Below are positions 1-5,807 of a stretch of 13,172 nucleotides of DNA, in pieces. The DNA is from an uncultured bacterium. Lineage in GTDB: Bacteria; Cyanobacteriota; Vampirovibrionia; Gastranaerophilales; Gastranaerophilaceae. The notes under the pieces are model-generated. The model did no database searches, was not told where the DNA came from, and saw only the letters and a list, made by a program, of their open reading frames with translations. The position numbers were made by a program, and so were the translations under genes. The stretch spans positions 1 through 13,172 of the forward strand of contig USOK01000020.1 in NCBI GenBank assembly GCA_900556295.1, given 5' to 3'. Within the stretch, counting starts at the first letter, position 1, and each line of letters starts with the position of its first letter.

Positions 1-1
1 A

Positions 2-193
2 GATAATTGTTTGTTCCATAAATCAGATGGTGTTTATTATGTGAAACTAGGATCAGATAAAAAAGAAAAAATATATAATTACAACGGAGAAATTGAAATT
101 ACAATACTGGAAGGTTATGTAAAGTTTCGAGAAAGAAAAATACATAATGATGATAATATAGAAGATAAGCAAGAAATAATAAAAATATGGTAA
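2..193 (+). pseudogene. 5' (truncated) part of a DUF4474-type gene, separated from its 3' part by a frameshift
   Basis: The frame is open from the first bases of the window (position 2) and stops with TAA at 191-193, so its beginning lies outside. The translation is hydrophilic and lysine/glutamate/asparagine rich, and I recognise no domain in it. A second frame, open from 183 and carrying a clear DUF4474-like domain, continues directly. Removing one A from the A5 run at 181-185 would join this part (ending Glu-Ile-Ile-Lys) to Tyr-Gly-Asn-Ile-Ile-Glu-Trp of the next frame without a stop. I therefore read it as one gene broken by a +1 base, either a real pseudogene mutation or a homopolymer sequencing error. 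TTG at 11 is a formal start but has no Shine-Dalgarno support, so an independent small gene is unlikely. Confidence 0.55.
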
Positions 194-332
194 TATCATA
201 GAATGGCTATCCGTTGAAGCCACAGAAGTTGGGGGGTATAATAATTTTTATGATTTTGTTTTTGATTCAGCGACAAACATATCTAAACCGTTAAAATATA
301 AATTTACAGATAGAAAAGATTATAAATTTAAT

Positions 333-728
333 ATGAAGAGAAAGTATGTCATATGGGCATGGAAAGGTGATTATTTGAATTTGGGGGCAGGATGTGAAGT
401 GGGTTTCTATAACACTTATGGAAGTACGAAACATTACTTTTTTGTAAAAAAAATATTTACAGAATTAGAGATGCGGTACAATGGAAATTTAATTAATAAC
501 TATAGGCCGCCGAAATCCAAAGGAGAAAAAGTGGGGCATTCATGGTGGATTACAACATTTAATGCTGGTATGCAAAATAATGTCAATCCTTCAAAGATTG
601 GATTCCGATGTGTAGCAGATCTATCTGTATTAAAAGCTTATGCTCGAAAAGCATTGGAAAGACGACTTGAAAAATCAAAGAGGTGGAACGTTGAAGGAAA
701 CAAGGCGACTTTAAAATGGAACTATTAG
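333..728 (+). CDS. DUF4474-like domain protein, 3' part of the split gene
   Basis: The first in-frame ATG is at 333, but the same frame is open from 183 and that upstream stretch reads like domain sequence (Gly-Gly-Tyr-Asn-Asn-Phe-Tyr-Asp-Phe-Val-Phe-Asp). The true coding region therefore most likely starts before the window. Recognisable features of the DUF4474 family, from memory of its pattern, are a Trp-Lys-Gly-x-Tyr segment followed by Gly-x-Gly-x-Glu-x-Gly-x-Tyr near the start. In the middle is a His-x-Trp-Trp-Ile-Thr-x-Phe motif. Near the end is a Val-x-Gly-Asn-x-Ala-Thr-Leu-x-Trp tail. The family is of unknown function and often lies at the C-terminus of larger, possibly surface-exposed or secreted, proteins. 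No Shine-Dalgarno precedes ATG 333, which supports this being a fragment rather than a stand-alone gene. The family call is fairly secure; the function is unknown. Confidence 0.6.
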   Translation: MKRKYVIWAWKGDYLNLGAGCEVGFYNTYGSTKHYFFVKKIFTELEMRYNGNLINNYRPPKSKGEKVGHSWWITTFNAGMQNNVNPSKIGFRCVADLSVLKAYARKALERRLEKSKRWNVEGNKATLKWNY

Positions 729-744
729 TGAAAGAGGAATTAGA

Positions 745-773
745 TTGAAAAATAATGCTGATTTGATTATTTT
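745..773 (+). promoter_or_regulatory. Weak candidate sigma-70 promoter for the purD-like/dnaJ/queE operon
   Basis: TTGAAA at 745-750 is followed after 17 nt by TATTTT at 768-773. The -35 is good and the -10 matches consensus at four of six positions. Predicted initiation is near 780, exactly where the 12-bp inverted repeat of the leader begins. The AT-rich background makes chance matches common, so this is tentative. Confidence 0.35.
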
Positions 774-779
774 TCACAC

Positions 780-889
780 GGCTATTTGTTTCTGAGCGAA
801 AACAAATAGCCATGATTGCAGATGAGAAATCGCCTGCGCGAATTTCTCATCGCATCTTCGCAACAAGTTGCTCAGAAATGAGGAATACC
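780..889 (+). promoter_or_regulatory. Structured intergenic leader upstream of the purD-like gene
   Basis: A perfect 12-bp inverted repeat (780-791 with 800-811) encloses an 8-nt loop. A second hairpin follows, with GATGAGAAAT at about 821-830 pairing with ATTTCTCATC, plus a bulged CGC/GCG extension. TTTCTGAGC at 789-797, covering part of the first stem and its loop, is complementary over 9 nt to GCTCAGAAA at 870-878. The latter lies immediately before the Shine-Dalgarno AGGA at 881-884, so a pseudoknot or alternative pairing could touch the ribosome site. No U-run follows either hairpin, so it is not a standard terminator. The stretch is also open in frame with the gene from ATG 812, but the PurD homology begins at 890. 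It may be a regulatory leader or a palindromic intergenic repeat. Confidence 0.45.
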
Positions 890-2134
890 ATGGATAAAAA
901 GAAAAAGATATTAATAGTTGGAAATTCAGCAAAAGAATATGCGCTTGTAAAAAAATTTAAAAATTATGATTGCGATATTTTTGTATTATCAGGAAATTCT
1001 GCGATAAAAGAACTTGCGGAATGTGTTGATATTAGAGAAGAAAATGTGCAAGAAATATTGGAATTTGTACTTGAAAATGCTATTGATTTGACAATTGTTG
1101 CGTCAGAAACGGCAATAAAAAATAATATTGCGGAAATATTTCAAGCTAATAATCAATTAATTTTTTGCCCGACAGCGCAGAGTGCTCAGTTTGCATTGAA
1201 TCGTTCCGCTGGAAAAAGATTTCTTTATAGAATGAGAATTCCTACTCCTCGTTTTGGAATATTCGACAAACAGCAGATGGCTGTTGAGTACTTAAAAACT
1301 GCACCAATGCCTCAAGTTATCCGAGCTGATGAAAACTCAAATGGTGCTGATAGGCTTGTTTGCACAACTTTTGCAACAGCAAAAACATTTGTAGAGGATT
1401 TGTTTGCAAAAGGTGAAAATAAAATTGTATTAGAAGATTATGTTTATGGACATGAGTTTACGGTTTATGTCGTAACTGACGGTTACAGTGCATTGCACCT
1501 TGCAACTGTCGCAAATTATAAGTTTGCAGAAGATGGTGATGGCGGAATTTTAACTTCCGGAGTTGGAGCTTATACACCTGATTATAAGGTTTCTAAAGAT
1601 GTTGAAAACTCTGTTATGAGAAATATTTTAGAAAGAGTTTTAGATTCTTTGCAGAAAAAAGAAACTCCATATCTTGGGATTCTTGGTATAGATTGTGTTT
1701 TGACTGGTGATGGACAGTTTGTGACTCTTGATTTTAAGCCATTCTTAGCTGATCATGATGCAGAGGCTGTTTTAAATTTGATTGATGAAAATTTGTTAAC
1801 TTTATTTGAAGCATGCGCTGTTGGTTCATTTGCTGATGATTATGAAAGTATAAATGTTTCGGATGATTCTTCTGTTGCATGTGTGATTTCAGCTCGTAAA
1901 AAAGGTGAAATTATTAAGGGGATTGATCTAGTTGAATCAGATATTACTCATTTTGCAACTGTTAAAAATAAATATTTGGAATATGAAACAGCTGAAGGGA
2001 AAACTCTTGTTTTAACTAAAACGGCTAAAACTCTTTCTAGAGCTAGAAAACATCTGTATGAAGATGTTGAACTGATTTCATTTAGTGGCAAAAAATGCCG
2101 TACTGATATTTGCGAGCAGGTTGAAAAATTTTAG
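890..2134 (+). CDS. PurD-like (GAR synthetase family) ATP-grasp protein with altered catalytic motifs
   Basis: The 414-residue product follows phosphoribosylamine-glycine ligase (PurD) from end to end and is close to the usual length of about 430. The N-terminal Rossmann-like segment is Ile-Leu-Ile-Val-Gly-Asn-Ser-Ala-Lys-Glu-Tyr-Ala-Leu (residues 7-19), where PurD has Gly-Ser-Gly-Gly-Arg-Glu-His-Ala-Leu. The ATP-grasp part includes Gly-Asp-Gly-Gly-Ile-Leu-Thr-Ser-Gly-Val-Gly-Ala-Tyr-Thr-Pro (216-230), corresponding to the PurD GPNTGGMGAYSP region. Differences fall at key places. The glycine-rich KADGLAAGKGV nucleotide loop is replaced by Arg-Ala-Asp-Glu-Asn-Ser-Asn-Gly-Ala-Asp (145-154), and the metal-binding EFNARFGDPE is replaced by Asp-Phe-Lys-Pro-Phe-Leu-Ala-Asp-His-Asp (281-290). 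ATG 890 is chosen because homology starts there and AGGA lies 5 nt upstream; an in-frame ATG at 812 is the alternative. Family membership is likely. Canonical GAR synthetase activity is doubtful, so no symbol is given. Confidence 0.75.
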   Translation: MDKKKKILIVGNSAKEYALVKKFKNYDCDIFVLSGNSAIKELAECVDIREENVQEILEFVLENAIDLTIVASETAIKNNIAEIFQANNQLIFCPTAQSAQFALNRSAGKRFLYRMRIPTPRFGIFDKQQMAVEYLKTAPMPQVIRADENSNGADRLVCTTFATAKTFVEDLFAKGENKIVLEDYVYGHEFTVYVVTDGYSALHLATVANYKFAEDGDGGILTSGVGAYTPDYKVSKDVENSVMRNILERVLDSLQKKETPYLGILGIDCVLTGDGQFVTLDFKPFLADHDAEAVLNLIDENLLTLFEACAVGSFADDYESINVSDDSSVACVISARKKGEIIKGIDLVESDITHFATVKNKYLEYETAEGKTLVLTKTAKTLSRARKHLYEDVELISFSGKKCRTDICEQVEKF

Positions 2135-2155
2135 AACTTCATTATATATAAGAAT

Positions 2156-3184
2156 ATGAAGAACTATTATTCTATTCTTGGAGTTACACCTGACAGTACA
2201 TGTGCTGAAATTAAATCAGCATACAGGCGTCTTGCTCGAAAATTTCATCCTGATGTAAATCCAAACGGTGCATCTCGCTTTAAGGATATTACAGAGGCAT
2301 ATGAAATTCTTTCAGATGCAAAAAAACGTTTTCAATATGACACTATAAATGGATTTTTTAAATCTGCTCCAAAACAAGAAAAGCAACATACTACTTCAAA
2401 GCAGGCTCAAGCGCAGTATGAAAAACGAGCAGAAGAACGGGTTAATGACGAAAGATCTAAAACTCAATCTAATCCTCGGATGTGCAAAGAAGAATTTTCA
2501 AAAAAAATTAATGACATATTTGAAAATTTTGCAAAAACTAAAAAAGAAAAAACTCAACCAAAACGAGGAACTGACATTTATGAAGATATTTCTATTACTA
2601 TAAAAGAGGTTATGAATGGGGCAGAACGTACTGTTAATGTTGTACATTCTGGGGAATGCCCGCATTGCAAAGGCAGAAAGTTTATAAATGGTTCAATTTG
2701 TACTGTTTGTAACGGATCTGGTGAAAAAACTGAACATCGCAAAATTTCTGTAAAAATTCCAAAAAATGTAAAAAATGGTGCTAAACTTCGTATTAAGTCA
2801 GAAGGTAATTGTGGTGAAAATGGTGGAAAAAACGGTGATTTGTTCTTAAAAATAAAAATAGAGCCAAATTCAAGAATTTCTTTTGATGAAAACAATATTA
2901 TATATAATGTTCCTATTACCCCGTTTGAAGCTGTTTTGGGTGGCGAAATTTATGTCCCTGCATTTGACGGTAATATAACTTTAAAAATTCCTGCCAAAAC
3001 ACATTCTGGACAAAAATTTCGCCTTGTAGGTCAAGGTGTAAAACAGAATGGGAAAATTGGTGACATGATTGTAATTGTGCATATTGAAATTCCTTGTTCT
3101 TTGTCGGATGATGAAATTAGGCTTTATGAAAAGCTAAAAAAAATGTCGTCACAAAATATAAGAGAGAATTTATTAAATGAATAA
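2156..3184 (+). CDS. DnaJ-family co-chaperone with a reduced zinc-binding region
   Basis: The 342-residue protein starts with a J domain (about 3-65) containing the Hsp70-stimulating His-Pro-Asp at 31-33. A charged linker (about 70-135) follows, rich in Lys, Glu and Gln rather than in the usual Gly/Phe. The C-terminal substrate-binding beta-sandwich region runs from about 138 to 330. Canonical DnaJ has four CxxCxGxG motifs, but only two CxxC pairs are present: Cys168/Cys171 and Cys182/Cys185. They are 10 residues apart, enough for one zinc site. It is thus intermediate between DnaJ and the zinc-less CbpA type. It would stimulate DnaK ATPase and hand over substrates in the cytoplasm. It begins 21 nt after the PurD-like stop without an obvious Shine-Dalgarno, and its end overlaps queE by 8 nt. 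It is probably not the main DnaJ of the cell, though none can be checked here. Confidence 0.85.
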   Translation: MKNYYSILGVTPDSTCAEIKSAYRRLARKFHPDVNPNGASRFKDITEAYEILSDAKKRFQYDTINGFFKSAPKQEKQHTTSKQAQAQYEKRAEERVNDERSKTQSNPRMCKEEFSKKINDIFENFAKTKKEKTQPKRGTDIYEDISITIKEVMNGAERTVNVVHSGECPHCKGRKFINGSICTVCNGSGEKTEHRKISVKIPKNVKNGAKLRIKSEGNCGENGGKNGDLFLKIKIEPNSRISFDENNIIYNVPITPFEAVLGGEIYVPAFDGNITLKIPAKTHSGQKFRLVGQGVKQNGKIGDMIVIVHIEIPCSLSDDEIRLYEKLKKMSSQNIRENLLNE

Positions 3185-3848
3185 GGTAAAAATCAAAGAA
3201 ATATTTGCATCAATCCAAGGTGAAGGCCCTTATGTTGGCTATAAACAATTATTTGTTCGTTTTTGCAACTGTAATTTAAAATGCAATTATTGTGATACAG
3301 AGTTTTCTGCGAATGAAAATTTTATTGAATATTGTCCAGTTGAACTTGCGCAAGAAGTTAATCAATATAAGGATGTACGTTCTATTTCTTTGACAGGTGG
3401 TGAACCTTTGCTGTCTGTTGAGTTTTTGAAAGAATTCTTGCCATTAGTAAATAAAAAAATATATTTAGAAACAAATGCAACATTAGCAGATAAATTTTTG
3501 GAGATAAAGCCTTATGTTGACATCGTTTCTGCTGATATAAAACTTGAAAGTGCAACAGGAATCAGAGATGCATATAAATTTCATGACAAGTTTTTTGAAG
3601 CTTGCAACGGCGTTGAAACTTTTGCCAAAATCGTATTTAATAACTATATTTCAGACGAAGAACTTAAAAAATGCTGTGAACTAGGTAAAAAATATAATAT
3701 TGAACTAATTCTACAACCGGAGATGATAGAGGGGAATAAAATGTCTGTGGCATCTGAATTTTCAGCTGAAGTTTTAGATAAATTCCTACAGCATTATGAA
3801 AATGTTCGTCTAATTCCTCAAGTACATAAGTTTTTAGATGTTAGATAA
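3177..3848 (+). CDS. queE: 7-carboxy-7-deazaguanine synthase QueE (radical SAM)
   Basis: QueE converts 6-carboxy-5,6,7,8-tetrahydropterin to 7-carboxy-7-deazaguanine, a step towards preQ0 and queuosine tRNA modification (or deazaguanine in DNA). The 223-residue length is typical. The N-terminal Glu-Ile-Phe-Ala-Ser-Ile-Gln-Gly-Glu-Gly (8-17) is the QueE signature. The radical SAM cluster motif Cys32-x3-Cys36-x2-Cys39 is followed by Asp-Thr, and Gly-Gly-Glu-Pro at 74-77 is the SAM-binding motif. A Ser-Ala-Asp-Ile-Lys stretch at 118-122 and Gln-Val-His-Lys at 215-218 also match the family. The start ATG lies inside the end of the dnaJ-like gene (8-nt overlap), which suggests translational coupling. 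No queC, queD or queF is in the window. Confidence 0.95.
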   Translation: MNKVKIKEIFASIQGEGPYVGYKQLFVRFCNCNLKCNYCDTEFSANENFIEYCPVELAQEVNQYKDVRSISLTGGEPLLSVEFLKEFLPLVNKKIYLETNATLADKFLEIKPYVDIVSADIKLESATGIRDAYKFHDKFFEACNGVETFAKIVFNNYISDEELKKCCELGKKYNIELILQPEMIEGNKMSVASEFSAEVLDKFLQHYENVRLIPQVHKFLDVR

Positions 3849-3900
3849 AAATATCCTTTTATATTTATATTCTTTATGTAATTGCTAAAATTCTTGTCAT

Positions 3901-3928
3901 TTGTAAAGATTTGTTATACAATTATAAT
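3901..3928 (+). promoter_or_regulatory. sigma-70-type promoter of the def-fmt-aroH operon
   Basis: TTGTAA at 3901-3906 and a perfect TATAAT at 3923-3928 are separated by 16 nt. Predicted initiation near 3935 gives a leader of about 24 nt, which contains the Shine-Dalgarno AGAGG at 3947-3951, 7 nt before the def ATG. It lies in the only sizeable gap between queE and def, and I saw no strong terminator for queE in that gap. Confidence 0.6.
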
Positions 3929-3958
3929 AGTTTAGTATGAATTTATAGAGGTTTAATA

Positions 3959-4519
3959 ATGTCTGTTAAAAGAGTTTTACAATATGGCGAAAAGAGTTTG
4001 AGAGAGCCTTCTAAAGAGGTTCATAAGGTTTCTAAAAAAATACAAGAACTTGTTCAAGATTTATTAGAAACTATGTATGCTAAAAACGGTGTAGGGTTGG
4101 CTGCTCCGCAAATTGGTGTAAATTATAGAGTTTTTGTTATTGATGTTTCTAAAAATGATGAACCTCTTAATCCGATCGTTTTTATTAACCCCAAAATTAT
4201 TAAAAAATCGGGTGCTGTTATTGCTCAAGAAGGGTGTATCAGCTTTCCAGAAGCTTATACTGATGTAAGACGTTACGCTAATGTTATGGTTAAGGCGCTT
4301 GATAGACATGGCAGACCTTTTGTTATGGAAGCTAAAGACGGGGAACTCCTTGCTCGAGCTATTCAACACGAAAATGATCACCTTGATGGAGTTTTGTTTA
4401 TTGATCATTGTGTAAACCGTTTTGAAACAGATAAGATTTTAGCAGAGCATAAGCTGCCTCCAGTAGATCCTGATTTGTTGCTTGAAGAACCAGAAATTGA
4501 TGAGGAGTTGAACAAGTGA
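3959..4519 (+). CDS. def: Peptide deformylase
   Basis: Def is the cytoplasmic metalloenzyme that removes the formyl group from the N-terminal methionine of new proteins. All three diagnostic motifs are intact in 186 residues. Motif 1 is Gly-Val-Gly-Leu-Ala-Ala-Pro-Gln-Ile-Gly (44-53). Motif 2 is Glu-Gly-Cys-Ile-Ser (91-95), with metal ligand Cys93. Motif 3 is His137-Glu-Asn-Asp-His141, giving the two histidine ligands and the catalytic glutamate. A short acidic tail (about 170-186) extends past the usual C-terminal helix. The Shine-Dalgarno AGAGG is well placed. The stop overlaps the fmt GTG start by 4 nt, pairing deformylation with formylation as in many bacteria. Confidence 0.97.
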   Translation: MSVKRVLQYGEKSLREPSKEVHKVSKKIQELVQDLLETMYAKNGVGLAAPQIGVNYRVFVIDVSKNDEPLNPIVFINPKIIKKSGAVIAQEGCISFPEAYTDVRRYANVMVKALDRHGRPFVMEAKDGELLARAIQHENDHLDGVLFIDHCVNRFETDKILAEHKLPPVDPDLLLEEPEIDEELNK

Positions 4520-5439
4520 TAAATATTGTATTTTTTGGAACTCCTGCAATTGCATTGAAATCATTGGAATATTTATATAATTCTGACAAAATTAATGTTC
4601 TTGCTGTTGTTACTCAGCCGGACAAGCCTGCAGGCAGAGGCCATAAAATGATGATGTCTGTTTTAAAACAGTTTGCTATAGAACATAAACTGCCGGTCTT
4701 TCAGCCTAAATCAATAAGGAAAGAACCTGAAATTCAGGAAGAATTAAGAAAATTAAATCCGGATTTCTTTGTGACTTTTGCTTTTGGACAAATTTTGTCT
4801 CAAGAGGTTTTGGATATTCCGAAATACGAAACAATTAATCTTCATGCGTCACTCCTTCCTCGTTATAGGGGAGCAAACCCAATTCAGCGTGCGATTATAA
4901 ATGGAGATAAAGAAACAGGAATTTGCACAATGATTACAGAACTAGGGCTTGATTGCGGTGATGTCTGCCAAAGAGAAAAAATAGAAATTCCGAATGATAT
5001 GACTTGTCTTGATTTGTTTGAACGAATTAGTATTGATTCTCCAAAATTGTTGGAAGAGACATTAATTGGGCTCGTTGAAGGTTCAATTACCCCAGAAAAA
5101 CAAGCAGAAATTGGTGTTTGTATGGCAAACAAGTTGACGAAAGAAGAGACATTGATTAATTGGGCAAAGTCTGCACAAGAAATTCATAATCTTGTTAGAG
5201 GAATTTATAAAATGCCATCTGCATATTTTATTTATAATGATAAAATTATTAAAGTTCTAGAAACTAAAGTTGTGGAAAGTGATTGTAATTGCAATTGCGG
5301 AGAATTTGTAAAAGTATCAAAAGCTGGAATAGAAGTAGCGTGTGGAAAAGATAATCTTTTGCTTGTAAAGGTTAAACCAGAAGGTAAGGGTGAAATGTTT
5401 GCTCGAGATTGGGCAAATGGTTTGCACATTGCAAAATAG
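4516..5439 (+). CDS. fmt: Methionyl-tRNA formyltransferase
   Basis: Fmt transfers a formyl group from 10-formyltetrahydrofolate to initiator Met-tRNA. The 307-residue product has the formyltransferase domain (about 1-200), with Phe-Phe-Gly-Thr-Pro near the start and the active-site signature Asn108-Leu-His110-x-Ser-Leu-Leu-Pro-x-Tyr-Arg-Gly. The catalytic Asp146 lies in Gly-Leu-Asp-Cys-Gly-Asp. The C-terminal tRNA-binding domain (about 205-307) ends in a Val-Lys-Pro-Glu-Gly-Lys-Gly segment typical of the family. Translation starts at GTG 4516, overlapping the def stop as GTGA, so coupled translation is likely. An odd Cys-Asn-Cys-Asn-Cys cluster sits at 257-261 in the C-terminal domain. It is probably a harmless local repeat but is unusual for Fmt. 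Confidence 0.96.
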   Translation: MINIVFFGTPAIALKSLEYLYNSDKINVLAVVTQPDKPAGRGHKMMMSVLKQFAIEHKLPVFQPKSIRKEPEIQEELRKLNPDFFVTFAFGQILSQEVLDIPKYETINLHASLLPRYRGANPIQRAIINGDKETGICTMITELGLDCGDVCQREKIEIPNDMTCLDLFERISIDSPKLLEETLIGLVEGSITPEKQAEIGVCMANKLTKEETLINWAKSAQEIHNLVRGIYKMPSAYFIYNDKIIKVLETKVVESDCNCNCGEFVKVSKAGIEVACGKDNLLLVKVKPEGKGEMFARDWANGLHIAK

Positions 5440-5450
5440 AGGAATGAAAT

Positions 5451-5798
5451 ATGATTACTAAAGGAATTCGAGGAGCAATAACTGTTGTAGAAAACACTTC
5501 TACTTCTATAAAAAAGGCAACTCTTGAACTTTTGTCGGAAATGATTGAAAGAAACAGTATTTCTGTTGAAAATATTTCTCATGTTATTTTTACTCTAACT
5601 GATGATTTGAATATGGCTTTCCCTGCCAAATTTGCTCGTTTAGATTTGGGTTGGGACAATGTTGCCATGATGTGTTTTCATGAGTTAAATGTTCCGAATT
5701 CTCTTGAAAAATGTTTACGAGTTTTAATAGTAGTAAACTGTGAAACAGATTTTGTTCCACAGTTTGTATATCTAAAAGGTGCATCTAATTTAAGATGA
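5451..5798 (+). CDS. aroH: Chorismate mutase, AroH class
   Basis: This enzyme converts chorismate to prephenate in phenylalanine and tyrosine synthesis. The 115-residue product matches the trimeric AroH-type (Bacillus subtilis-like) monofunctional mutase, not the helical AroQ type. Residues known to line the active site of the B. subtilis enzyme fall at or next to the same numbers: Arg7, Phe57, Arg63, Cys75, Glu78, Arg90 and Tyr107. The start Met-Ile-Thr-Lys-Gly-Ile-Arg-Gly-Ala-Ile is the usual N-terminus. It lies 11 nt after fmt, with a GAGG Shine-Dalgarno, and ends the operon. Its stop is only 9 nt from the stop of the convergent minus-strand gene, leaving no room for a terminator between them. 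Confidence 0.95.
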   Translation: MITKGIRGAITVVENTSTSIKKATLELLSEMIERNSISVENISHVIFTLTDDLNMAFPAKFARLDLGWDNVAMMCFHELNVPNSLEKCLRVLIVVNCETDFVPQFVYLKGASNLR

Positions 5799-5807
5799 AT
5801 TAATTTC

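Noticed and set aside
780..811. Perfect 12-bp hairpin as a terminator of the DUF4474 gene
   Set aside because: No T-run follows the stem on either strand.
583..813. Minus-strand open frame opposite the DUF4474 part and leader
   Set aside because: It lies opposite a better-supported frame, shows no recognisable motif and has no clear ribosome site.
812..889. In-frame upstream start (ATG 812) for the PurD-like protein
   Set aside because: The 26 extra residues would precede the normal PurD N-terminus, overlap the inverted repeats and lack a good Shine-Dalgarno; ATG 890 has AGGA.
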